A stretch of 64,000 nt of DNA from Parachlorella kessleri. Taxonomy: Eukaryota; Chlorophyta; Trebouxiophyceae; Chlorellales; Chlorellaceae. The position numbers and the translations under genes were made by a program. Below, piece by piece: positions 20,942 to 32,583 of this stretch. Each line of letters opens with the position of its first letter. Position 1 is the stretch's first letter. The stretch lies in contig BBXU01001784.1 in assembly GCA_001598975.1 (NCBI GenBank), positions 1 to 64,000 of the forward strand, read 5' to 3'. Under the pieces are notes generated by a model. It was not told the DNA's origin, searched no databases, and saw only the letters and a list, made by a program, of their open reading frames with translations.

Positions 20942-23900
20942 ATGAGTCACCCACTATTGAAGACGACTCATCTAGCCGCGGCTAGTCTGTGGAATCCGAT
21001 GAAAGGGCGGTCGATATTGCAGTTGTTGCACTCAGGCAGTCAAGGCATGAAAGAGCAGGCGGCACAGTCTGCAGTTCAGGGGGATGCAGCAGGCCTTGCC
21101 CTGGCCTTGGCAGCTGGCAGCGACGAGTCGATACTCGAAACTGGGGATCCCGTACTGCTTCTAGCTATACGTGCACGGCGCCTAGACTGTGTGCAGCTCT
21201 TGATACGTCATGGTACAGACCTGCAGGCGACCAGTGCCGGAGGCAGCACGGCATTGCTGACAGCGATAGAAGTTGGGGACCTCCCAATAACAAAGCTGCT
21301 GCTGGAGGCAGGAGCAAGCGTCGTGGCCTGCAATGACGCCGTCCTAGGGCCGCTCCAAGCAGCCTGCCTAAAGTCAGGTTGCCATCTGCTAGGAGCCCTG
21401 CTTGAGAGCCTTGCAGCCTACCCTGACAAGGTAAAGGCAGGGGACGAGGTACTAGCTGCAGTGTTTGCAGCAGTCAGCTGCAGCTCACCAGCCTGCTTGG
21501 CCCCGCTGCTCGGGTTTGCCCCGGTTACGCAGCGGTACCGGCACCATGCTGGCTTGGTTGCCAGCGGCAGAGTTGGAGACGAGCAGGCTATGCTGCTGCG
21601 GGACAGACAGCGAGTGCTGCTGAGCCCAGGAGGCAGGAATGAAAGCCAGCTGCGAGCACTGTGCTTCTTGGCTCAAACTGGTGAGGCGCTTGACTGGGCA
21701 ACAGCCATGAAGGGCTGGTTCTGGCTGTCTGCACCAGCTACAAACTTGCACATCCCCTGCCAGCTGTCATGAGCAATTTCATCGTTTCTCCTGTGCAAGT
21801 CCCTATTACTTGTGGTTTCAGACACGTGTCGGCACTGCCTGCAGCCTCCCTTCCCTGCCACATGGCAGCGGCTCTTGGTCAAACCCAATGCCTGGAGCTC
21901 CTGCTGTGCTCAGACCCCTTTGCTGCCGGGGACATCAACCTTGAGGGGTGGACGCCGCTGCTGTTTGCAGCCAGCGCAGGCCATGGTGCGTGTGAGCAAC
22001 ACCCAATACGAGCACTAGAGGTTTGATACTTCCTGTGAGCATGAGCATGCGTAAGCACCACCGCTGGCAATTCGCTGTCCCTTGCTCATAAACTCCCCCT
22101 GGGCATTGCTGAGGTGGCACTATCGTGCTGCTCCCCAGTGCAGCTTTGCAGATTTCAAGATGCATGACCAGTACTACCCCCATAACTTGCTGACACTCGA
22201 AGCTCACCCCTTGCAGTGGACTGCCTCCGGCTGCTGGTGAGCCACGGGGCAGAGCTGGAGCATGCCAACCGCCAGGACCGCACTGCGCTCTTCCTGGCGG
22301 CCATCTCTGGCCAGCCCAAGGCGCTGGCGGTGCTCATACAAAAGGGCGCCAAGGTAGGGCAACCTTGTGGTGCACTTCTGGAAGCCTGCGGTGCTTTTAC
22401 TGAAGGGGGCCAGGGCCTGGTATGGATGTCCCCGGTGGGCTACTTTTTTGAATTCCTTGTTTGTAAACCCCAGGAGTGCTGCAGCTAGACAGGGCATCTA
22501 CCATACCTCAACAGCTGGGCTCCTGGCCTGGAGCGGGACCTTCTAAGGATGATGGCACAGCTGGGCTGGGAGATTGCCACCCAGGCAGGCAACCTAGCCA
22601 AGGTGCCTCACTGATAGTTGCCACTTACTTCTGTGCAGATGGATGCCCAGGAGAGCTCCCGGCTGTACACGCCCCTCATGGCAGCGGCATCGCGGGCAAG
22701 CATGCTGGAGGGGACAGGAGACGCAGAGGAGGCGGAGGCTTTCCTGCAGTGTGTGGCGCTGCTGGTGGCTTCTGGGGCAGGTGACTCAGACTCTATCTGC
22801 CAACTGATATTAGCAGGCTAGGGGGTGACCTGCTCTGTCCTAAATCGCAAGGCCCATGGACAAGCTTTATGGTTATATATGGGAGTTGTACCTGCTTGTT
22901 CTTATCACTTGTGGCCCTGCTGCTGCATTAGCCACGATAGTGCTATCTCGGTAGGTTTGTAGCCATTGGTGCCAGCTTCACACAGCCTGCATGTTGCCAC
23001 CTGTCACGCCGCTGGCAGTGAGACACACCAGCAGCACTGGCGCTGCCCTTTTCCATCTTCCCCACCAAGCAAGCTATGCAGATTATGCATGCCACCATTT
23101 ATCTATCTACTTGGTGCAGGCCTTGACATTCCCAGCAAGGACGGCTCCACTCCCCTCCACGCCGCGGCAGAGCACGGCGCTGCCACATGCATGGCGCTGC
23201 TGCTCAAGGGGGGTGCCGCAATCAACACACAAGATGGGCAGGGCAGGTCACCTATTGCTTTGGCCGCTGCCAAGGGCCACACCACCTGTGTACTACGGCT
23301 CCTGGGGAGAGGGGCAAGCGTGAGCCCAGGCCTGGTGCGTGCAAAGACTGACTGCTGCCTGCCTTGGGGGCCGGTTCTATCATGTGACTGCATGCTGTTT
23401 CTGGGGTTCCACTCTGTTTTACAAAGGTTGGTATGAGAAGTGCAAAATGTTGTCAGCAATGGTGCTTGCAGTGTCGGGCCCAACTGAGTGCCGCCTCCCA
23501 GTATTGCCAGGCTGATGTGGCAGGGAGCATGGCAAGCTGCCGTGCCCAGGCTTGATATGTGCCACCGCACATCTGGACAGGTTATCTGTCTTGCCTACAC
23601 CCACCCCATGAGTGCTTGTGGTGCTCCTGCAGGCCGGAAATGTATTGAAGGCGCTGTCCAAGGAGCCCATGAGCCTGTGGGAGGTGCTGGGCCTGCTGGG
23701 AGCTCGCCAACTGCAAGCACTCTCATCCTCCCCTGATTTCTACTCACTGCCAGTTCCGGAGGGGCCCCCTCCAGCTAAGCTGCCGCCCTCGCTACTGGCG
23801 GCGCTACTGGAGGTGAGGCGGCCCTTTAGTATACGGTATTGGTCCTCCATCTGGAAGTCGGGGCCCGCGACGTTGCAATGTTCAAGTGCAGTCGCAGTTG

Positions 23901-26900
23901 CTGTTACCTGAGGCTCTCCCGGGGGCAGAGGTGCGGGCCGAGTGGAGCATAGATCTGCTGCTTTTGAGCCAAGGTATGTCAAACCGTGGCTGCAGGTGGC
24001 CTGTGAGGATATGACTAACCTTATGTACAACGTGGTGCAAATCGGCCAAAGCCATCTGGGCAGGTAGGAGCGGCTGATGTGATACGTGCACTAGTCACCT
24101 TGGCTGCTAGCCTACTCTCACCACAGCTGATAACACAAATGTCGTGCCAACTGGGTGTAAGACATCTCCTCCCTTGGTAGCACAAGCACTTTCACTACAA
24201 GCTGCTGGAGTTCCTGAGCCTTGCAGCTCATTGTCTGCTACGCTCACTTCAGAACCCAGAGACACCCTTATGACTAAGCATCCGTGGGCAGGTATGTTTG
24301 AGGGGTTTCCAAATGTGGCACTGCTACATGCGCAGGCGCCCGTCCTACCTGCTAGAGCTTGTTGCCAAGGGCTGGCCCGGCTCTCAAGACCTCCAGTCCT
24401 CCTTGTCGACCAACCGCCACCTGGTGCAAGCGGTACAGCTGTGGGGCTCATTGCCACCCCTGCTGCAGTACGCCGCCTGCATCTCTCGCTGCGCCAATGT
24501 GCCAGCTGGGGACAAGGAGAGGCTGGCGGGCAGGTGAGATCCACAGTACTGCCAGCGGCTTGTGGTGGATGCAGGTTGTTGAGATGGTGCGCTGGGCAGC
24601 GTAAGAGGTTGGTGCTTTACAGAGAACGAGTCAAGATGGCGCGTTCTCTGAGCGTCGCACGGCCGGCTCAATCGTTTTGGAAGTCCACCGGGATGCTTAA
24701 TGACCCTTGATCCGTTAGGATACATTGTGCTCCTCTGTGTTGAAGGTTCATATCCAATCAGCCCACACCTTGCTATTGCGTCCTACCTACCAAGGCTGAA
24801 AGGTCCCAGGTGCTTAGTATGCTCCCTCCCAAGACAGCCCTGCAAGCATATTCTCTGCTGCAGGGTCGGGCACCTCCTGTCTGCTTACCACCAGCTGGCC
24901 ACCCTGTGTTGCCATGCCGGCCTTGCCTTCACCTGGGCACCCCACCCCTACCATGGCCTACCGCGCCTACCCCTGCTTCCCGACTGCTCCTTTGAGGCAG
25001 CGGACAGTGGGGAAGGAAGGACAGCGGCACAGCCCAGCAAAACTGGGGCGATGCCAATGGACGAGAAGGAGAAACAGGGCAGCGTGGACCTACAGCAGGC
25101 GCACAGCGTGGGCAAAGCAGATGATGTGATGGATCAGCACCAAAGTGTCTCATGCCCAGACGTAAAGGCAGCGGCAAATGCCAGTGACACAGCCAGCGGG
25201 CCTCGTCATCGAGAGCCTGCAATCCTCACACTGCTGGTGCCATACAGTGAGGCACTGCAGCGGCTGGTGCAGCAGGCAGGGCAGGGGGCGGCGCTGGCGG
25301 CATGGCACTTCCTTCTTGACTACCCACAGGTGGGTGCAGCTTACAAGGAATAGACCCACTGCTTTTGCCTGTTGTGAGGTGCTTGGCAGGTGTTCCATCT
25401 CAGCCTCTTCATGCAACCCCGCCGCTACCATGAACCTGCTCATCAACAGGTGGGCATGCACCCGCACCAGTCATGGTGTTACAATGCGTAAGCCCAAACA
25501 CGCGCCGGGTCATAGCTCCATTTGCCATGCTACAGGACACTCTATATTGGTTTGGCACCCAGGCTAGGAGTACGCTCCTCTGTCCCAGCTCCAACCCTTT
25601 TCCAAACTTACCACTCAAATCCAACCGCTGCATGTAGGCGGCCTCCCTACCCACGAAGCAGACGCTCTTGCAGAGCATGATCACATCCTGGCAGAGGCGG
25701 CGCGAAGACCAGCTCAGCGTGACTTCCAGCCGCCAGAGTGTGCTGCAGAGTGTCTGCACAGCTGTTGACGAGAGCACTCACGGGTGAGTGTCAGTCAGCC
25801 AACTTGACAAGCTGCTTGTTAGTAGCTTGGGGCCAGCTAGCCAACTCGAAGGCTGTAGCTGGGAGGGGCGGCAATACACCACCACACGCTCTGTACTCGC
25901 CTGCAGGCTGCTGTAAGCCATGCTCAGCCCACGCTTCTTCCCCTGCCTTTGCAGGGGCATGGAGCATCCAGGCACTGCCCTGTGGCACGGTGTCAAGGTG
26001 GCCTTTGCTGGCGAGAATGGGGCGGGCGATGGTGTTCGACGGGAGTGGTTCACCCTCCTGGCCGCGGAGCTGACAAACCCAGGCGCAGGTGGTGCGGTGT
26101 TAGCCACAGGCTGCTCCCTAGCAAGGTGTCGATGGGGCATTGAAGATGCGCAACCATCAACGCTTGCCTGCATAGTGCATAGGACCAGGTCACCCATTGA
26201 GGGGGTCATAAGTAATGCCAGGGTGGGCGCCAGGGTAAGGTTGGGAATTGTGGACCTCACAGCGACCTATCTGGCAGATTCATACCTGGCTCTTTCCTGG
26301 CAGATCCTTTCCTGGTTCCAACCATGTGTGACACTCCCAAAGCCTTGCGACTTACAGCCCTGGCCTCAAGACACCCTGCGCTCACTTGCAACCAGCCCCG
26401 TTGCTTGTGTAGGGCTGTTTGAGACTCACAATGAGGGGCAGACATACCAGCCTGCCCCACATGCCCACGCTCACTGCGACGAGGGTACCGGCAAGGGCCA
26501 CCTGCACAAGTTTGAGCTGGTTGGCAGCATGCTGGGAGTTGCCCTGATGCAGGTAGAGATACACACATCTGTTTCTTCAGGTGTGGCTCACAGGTACCAC
26601 ACAGATAGGTGGCGCAGTGCTTGTATCCCAATGGAGAGAAAGGAGCCCATGGAGAGAAAGAAGCAACGCAGCCACAAGGTGTCCTTGAAGGGCTTGCTGA
26701 CTGCCGCGTCGGGTGCCGTATGTGCAAGTGGCAGAGTGTTGATATCAGTGCACCACAAGGTGTCCCTCAAGGGCTCAAACTCGCCACCCATGCTGCAGCT
26801 GTCGCCCGCCCACTGACCTGCCCACACACACGCCACTGTACCCACCCCCCATACCCTTTGTTTTGCTGTTGCCCTTGCAGGGCTGCACCGTTCCCGGCTT

Positions 26901-28882
26901 TAGCCTGAGCCCACACGTGTGGAAGCTGCTGCTGGGCCGGCCAGAGCTTGTTGACCTCGCAGCTGACCTGGCAGAAGCAGACCCACAGCTGGCGCGGGGC
27001 CTGGCAGGACTGAGGCTGCTGGGTGGAGGGGTGGAGGACCTGGGCTTGCACTTCCAGACCCATGACGCCCTGGGCAATACGGTAGGCTGCCTTGAGGTAG
27101 TAATTGGATGGACCTTCCCATGAGTGAAGCCTGGAGGGCAAGGGCAGCTGGGGAGTGGGTTGGAGCCGCTGCAGCAGGTATTTTTTAGTCCCTGACGCTC
27201 TGGGCACCATAGGAGTGATGTGAGCTGCCAAGCACATGCACTGCCATGGCGCACAAGTTCCTTGCTGCCTGTGCTGAAGATCAAGCTGGTCCAGGCAGCA
27301 GATTGCTCTTCTGGGTTGGGAAGGCAGCCAGTAGCCACTAGGAAGTTGACGCTATTGCGTTATATTCTGCAAATGAGCAGCTCGACAGGAGACCAAACAG
27401 CTATAAAGCAAACCCTTTGGTTTGCAAGCAACAGGCCCCTGAGCCCTGGGTCAGTACTTCTGCAGGTTGACCTAGTGCCAGGCGGGAGCGACCTTGCAGT
27501 CACCGCCGCCAACCTGGAGCAGTACATTGGTGCCGTGGAGCAGTACAAGCTGGTGGGCAGCACCCAGCAGGAGGTGGCTGCCATGCGGCACGGCATGCGC
27601 AGCGTGGTGACTGGCGCTGTGCTGGACCGTATGGCCTGGTGAGCAGATACCTACTTCTGAGCAGAATGGGAGTGGCTTTGCGGCGTGGCATTCTGACATT
27701 GCAGCAGTAATCGTGCTATTAGTTTCTCAACTGCCATGCGGATGCCTCCTGTCTGGCGGCATGGCCTGGTGAGAGGCTCGGGTGGCCTTAGGCGCGTGGT
27801 GTCTTGCTTTAGTTTGCAGCCACGGCACAACATAGACAGGGACATTATGAATGTATATGATGCCATGCAGCGTGGCATGTGCTATGCACTGCCCGGCTTT
27901 GCAATGACATGACTGGTGACGCCTTAGCCTGCCACCCAGTCATGCGCTATTCCCTGTTCCCCAGGTGCTTAGTCCCTGAGGAGCTCAACACCCTGGTGGC
28001 GGGCCAGCACGACCTCAACCCACAAGAGTGGCGAGCACACAGCGCCTACACCAACTGCTGTGCAGCAACCCCGCTGGTTGCCTGGTTCTGGGAGGTGGTG
28101 AACGAGCTGCCCCAGCCTCAGCTAGCTTCCCTGCTGGGGTTTGTCACCGGCAGCACCACACTGCCCGCAGGTCAGGCACTTTAATGCGCTGGCAGTAGTG
28201 CACAATCCGTGGATGGCACCCTCCAATCAGAGCGCAGGATGCCACACGCTTCTGCTTCATGCGCACGCACCAGCCGCAGGAAGCCCTAATAAAAGCAGGG
28301 TAGCGTCCTTACAGTAAGTAGTCTGGTTGGCTCTGCGTGCCCGCAGGTGGCTTTGCTGCGCTGCGTGGCTTCAATGGTGCGCCCCACCCCTTCACCCTGG
28401 CCCTGGTGGCATCTGACGGGGACGGCCGCCTGCCCAGGGCCAGCACCTGCTTCAACATGCTCTACCTGCCTGCCTACTCCTCCGCTGAAATGCTGCGCCA
28501 AAGGCTGCTGACAGCCATCTTGAGCTCCCACATCTTCGATGAAGGTAGGCAGACACTCCTTTCCTTCCAGCATTGGGGCATGTACCTGCCAAACACCGAC
28601 GCAGAAGTATCCTCACCGCCCTGCTGTTACCTGCATGAGGCCACCTGCAGTGGGTCTTCCCACTGGCATGGCAGTCCAGGTCAAGATGCAAGTCTTGCTC
28701 TCAAAGGCGGGCCATGCGTCCAGTGTAATGGTGGGTCCCTGGGAGGCAATGACTGCATGGGGAGCTGAACCTTGCTAGGCAGCAAGCACTTCAGCTGATG
28801 CAAGCATGCAGACATGATGCTGTCGTGCGTGCCCTGTGGAGGTGCCTTGAGCTTGCTGTGTGCAGGTGCTATCACCCGGTGA
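20942..28882 (+). CDS. Ankyrin-repeat HECT-type E3 ubiquitin ligase, 18 exons, about 1169 aa
   Basis: Transfers ubiquitin from an E2 to substrates through a thioester on a HECT cysteine. Exons: 20942-21680, 21845-21985, 22217-22353, 22639-22780, 23120-23319, 23633-23812, 23996-24063, 24336-24533, 24864-25329, 25390-25449, 25674-25783, 25955-26088, 26413-26552, 26881-27081, 27466-27638, 27965-28170, 28347-28544, 28866-28882; all phases agree. Exons 1-5 carry ankyrin repeats (GGSTALLTAIEVGDLPITKL; DGSTPLHAAAEHGAATCMAL). The HECT domain starts near exon 12 (VKVAFAGENGAGDGVRREWF), continues with FETHNEGQTYQP and KFELVGSMLGVALM, VDLVPGGSDLAVTAANLEQY, ELNTLVAGQHDLNPQEW and WFWEVVNELPQ, and ends with the catalytic LPRASTCFNMLYLPAYSS (Cys about residue 1133). 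Starts at 21047 or elsewhere are possible. The 17-nt last exon (giving EGAITR-stop) is the least certain part. Confidence 0.88.
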
Positions 28883-30186
28883 ACAGCATTGACTGCGGTT
28901 GACTGCCAGGCCAGGTGACTGAGGGGGTCCACCACCCAGCGACCCACCAGTGCACTGCCCCAGTGTGGGTATGTATGGGTTCGCACCTGCTTGAGCGGGC
29001 CAGGTGCGTGACAGACAGGTGTCATCCGCCGGAGGCCTGCCAGGCTGAGTCACGCTGAGTCACGCTGACTTACCTTGGCAGGGCTTCTTGGTGCTCTTGC
29101 TATCGTATTGCAGCGGTAGCTGTCGTGGTGCACAGGCATCTGTTGCTATCTACGGAGGTGCGGATCTGTCTATACCCACTTACTGTGTTTGATTCCCATA
29201 TCTGTGTTTGGTTCCCATATCTGAGGGTGTGCAGGGAAACAAGCATTGCTCTTGATACCTAATTATTGTATGTCAACTGTATGTTAACTGCTGTTGATTA
29301 ACAAAGTTGTATTCCGCTTTCTGTATGGAATGCAAAAGCTAACATCCCTTCGTCTGGCATGATAGTATTATAGTCGGGAACTGACTGTGCTTGGCATGCA
29401 GGGTATGTTGAGGGGGGCTTATCTTGTCAGTCCCTCTTTATTCAAACTTCTGTAGACTTCCGTCCTGGTCTTGTTCCCGTGCCCTGTATGCACGGCAGCT
29501 TTGTTACTTTTGCATATAGTCAGGGTGGCTGGTTGTGCACTGCTTTGTTGCTTTGTGTATATTAGTATGGGTGGCAGGTAGTGCGAACAGGGAGTAGAGC
29601 TGGGCTGGACTGGACTGAACTGACAGGGCTGGATGCAGAACGAGCCTGAGTCTTGCCTGAGTTCTGAGCCAGTAGTTCTCTCCATATATTGAGGGTGGCA
29701 GGTAATGCGATCAGAGACGAGGTACAGGTATACTGGGCTGATAGGGTGTATGCAGTTATGCTCTTGCTTTTTTAATAATCGTGGCAGCTCTGCCACATAG
29801 TATTTATTGAGGGTGGCAGGGAAGGCGAGCAGGGAGGAGGTACTGGGATACTGGTAGTATTGGTTGCGCAAGTTTTGGCTGTACATTGCCCGAGTGTATA
29901 GGAGGCTTCTTAGCACCGTTCCTTGCCATGGTATCAACTATACTTCATCGGGTTCCTCGTACCAGCCTTGTTATGTAGCTTCTGTTTAAAAGTTTCCAGG
30001 GATCTTGATGTCTTGATACACCGCCTCTGCTGTGCTCCTCTTTGGTAAACATATAGCACACCGTCATGCTACAAACAGCACGTGCGGCAATGACCCACGA
30101 TAAGGCACCGAGGTGACAAGAGTGTCACAGCCCGAGCTGCACCCACACTGCAAGTGCCGAGACTAGTGCGGGGCAGCCCCTTGCCA
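28883..30186. other. Spacer between HECT ligase and methyltransferase, repeat-bearing
   Basis: Presumed 3' flank of both convergent genes. Contains the interspersed-repeat cluster at 29520-29860. The minus-strand open frame at 29419-29937 is a by-product of the repeat. Small direct repeats occur at 29040-29062 (CTGAGTCACG twice) and 29183-29222 (GTTTG(A/G)TTCCCATATCTG twice). Confidence 0.5.
29558..29690 (+). repeat. Interspersed repeat, copy 4, with degenerate partial copies after it
   Basis: Begins TTAGTATGGGTGGCAGGTAG, runs through GGGCTGGATGCAGAA and ends GAGTCTTGCCTGAGTTCTGA then CCAGTAGTT, as in copy 1 but on the opposite strand. Partial relatives follow at about 29692-29745 (TTGAGGGTGGCAGGTAATGC) and 29806-29860 (TTGAGGGTGGCAGGGAAGGC). 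Confidence 0.75.
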
Positions 30187-32174
30187 CTATACCCTGCTCG
30201 CATCACTGTCTCCCTTGCTGCTGCCATGGTGCCACAAAGGCAGGCCTTGCAGCAGTGCCTCGTCCTTGGCTACTCCCACCAGCATCATGGGATCGCTGTC
30301 CACATTGCTACAGGTGCCCCTGCTGCTCAGGATGCGTGTGTGCAGCCCGGCCTCCTGGCAGCTGGCTAGGAACGCCTCAAAGGGCTCATCTTTATCTTCC
30401 AGCCGGGGCAGCCGGGTCTTGAGGTCGAGGGTGATAGCTCGCCGAATCTGGTGCGCAACCAGTGCCACGCCTGAAAACATGACAGGAATAGGCAGGCATC
30501 ATTGCCGGGATGCGCCACACGCGGCAACCACTACAGGGCAGCAGCACGACGCTAGAAACCTCGGTACCAGGCAACATGTATGAGCAACAGAGCCCAGGTG
30601 CAAGGACATGCCATGCAGTTAATCCTGACCGTGATCCTGACATGCTCCAGCAAGCGACCCTGCCGCCTCCGCTTCCAAGCGTGCCATGCGCTGCCGCTTG
30701 GGGTTTGGTGCGGCCGATGCATGTCCAAACCCCACAACGAAAGGACAACACCCACAGACAACCCTACATGCTACAGAGACCCAGGTAAGCCTGCCACCTC
30801 CAGACCAACGCGCCTCCACGCAAGCAGCCTTGCTCACCCTGCCCCGGGTGAAGCAGCGCCGCCAGTGTCGCCACAAAGGGCCGCACGATGACGGCAGCAT
30901 AGAGAACGTCAGCAGCCAACAGCCGCCGCCAGGAGCCCCGCTGGGCTAGTGGGAGGTCGTCCAAGGCTCGGAAATCAAGCTTTGCCACGCTGCAGGATGG
31001 CGCCTGGTTGGCAGCAATGTTACGCACCAGCTGCTCTAGCACCTGCGAGGCAAGGGAGGGAGTGTCACACGGGCGAGGCGGGGGGGCTCATAACTGCGCA
31101 CCGACCCTCCAAGCTGACAGAGCAGCTATGCTGGTACTGCTTCACTCCCCCTGGGGCCCGCACATCACTTCAGGGTAACACAAGCACTACCAGGGGTGCA
31201 AGCTCCCTTTTGCAATCTTGCTAGTCCTCCAAGCACACCCACTCGCCTCCTGGCCGGCTCCAAAGCCCCAGCCAGCAACAGGACCCCTAAGTACGGGTTG
31301 AACACCAACCGAGACACAAAGTGGACAACCTCCACCTCGTATTACGCCACGGGCCTTCCCCCGCTCCTCACCAGCGTTTCATAGTCTGTCAGGAGCACAC
31401 TGGCCGCTCCCAGCTTGGCTGCTAGAAGGCCCGTCAACCCCATGCCTGCACATGCCCTGAATACGGTCTGTTGCAGTCTGCCAGGGCGTGACACAGCGTT
31501 CGCAGTGCAGATCAATGCCAGGTCCCTTGCAACCTCAACAAGCTGACACAGCCCATACGGGCCCAGATCAAGAGTGACAAGAGGGAACTCCACACATGCT
31601 TGCCAGGGGTGGGGATGCTCTCATACCATACGCAAGCCGCACGACTCACCAGCCCCTAGCTCCACCACAGCCTCCTTCAACACTATCTGTGGGTGTGCTG
31701 CCAGGTAGCGACAGAGGGCCACAGAGGCAGGCCAGAGGTCAAGCCCTATCAAGTCCCCTGTGGCGGTGCTCGTGTGGACGACCTCCGGTTTTGGGGTGCT
31801 GGAACAGGAACTGTCATCAACCCTGCTGTCGTTAGGCGGCTGCTTGGGCTGTACAAAGCCCTCGTTCTGCAGCGTGAGCGTACACCTGGACAGGTTTGAG
31901 AGCACTAGCGTCCGCCCGCCCTGCCTGCTGGTTAGGAGATACTACACCAAGCAGGTAAGTCGACCCAACAACTGCTAGAAGATCCCAAGGGTTGACAAAA
32001 CTCTAGAGTACCACCAAAGCTGTCAATCCTGTCCTCCAGAAAAGGGCCCCAAAGCTGACGTTCTGCTGTCAGGTCTGCACCACCGCACCTGGATAGTTCA
32101 TCCGGGGACTGTCTGCATCCTACGATAACCGGAATGCCGTCGAAGGAGAAGGACCGTTGCGTCATGGACAGCAT
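30187..32174 (-). CDS. METTL21/METTL22-like protein-lysine methyltransferase, 5 exons, about 325 aa
   Basis: Seven-beta-strand SAM-dependent methyltransferase of the METTL21/22/EEF2KMT group, which methylate lysines on chaperones and translation factors; the substrate here is unknown. Exons: 32174-32015, 31904-31650, 31445-31372, 31042-30838, 30470-30187; phases 1, 1, 0, 1 all agree and the model closes at a stop. Motifs in order: TGDLIGLDLWPASVALCRYL, then VVELGAG joined across an intron to MGLTGLLAAKLGAASV (SAM-binding Gly loop), LLTDYETL (acidic ribose-binding position), LEQLVRNIAAN, AADVLYAAVIVRPFVATL (the D-x-x-Y post-motif) and VALVAHQIR near the C-terminus. The start at 32174 (MLSMTQRSFSFDG) is the first ATG in frame with exon 1; an extra upstream exon cannot be excluded. 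Divergent from the kinase gene at 32584. Confidence 0.85.
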
Positions 32175-32583
32175 GATGGACTGATCGGAGCAGCACAGTA
32201 GGAGGTTCTGCCCTGGTCGCCAATCTAAATAGTGCACGACACAAAGAGTGTACCAATCTAAACAAGGGGGCAGTCGATCTTTAATGTCTGTACCGCCCAG
32301 CACCTGTACCGCGAGAAGCCAGGTAGAACCTCAGTCTTACCTCGCCGAGGAGCACAGTGTCGCACCATAGTTGTACCAGGGAGCGTGACCCGTGTACCAG
32401 CGCAGCCGCATGCTACGTTGAGGTGCTCTACCTGGCCCCTTGTGTCTGAGATTGCCCTCTCGGCGCGCGTTGATGCTGCTATTCCCTCCTGGAATAGAGG
32501 ACAGTCCTTGGTGAGCAGCGGGTGCAGCAGCAAAGGCCCGCCTTGCCGTCAGGGCGGTTCTTACATCTATATAGGAGCCAGCC
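32175..32583. promoter_or_regulatory. Putative divergent promoter, methyltransferase / kinase
   Basis: The 409 bp between the two predicted start codons must hold both 5' UTRs and promoters if the starts are right. A TATATAG motif lies at 32569-32575, only 9-15 bp before the kinase ATG, too close to act as its TATA box. No other element was recognised. Confidence 0.45.

Noticed and set aside
29419..29937. Long minus-strand open frame of 172 codons
   Set aside because: It runs through several copies of the interspersed repeat, has no family motif or codon pattern of the neighbouring genes, and is open by chance.
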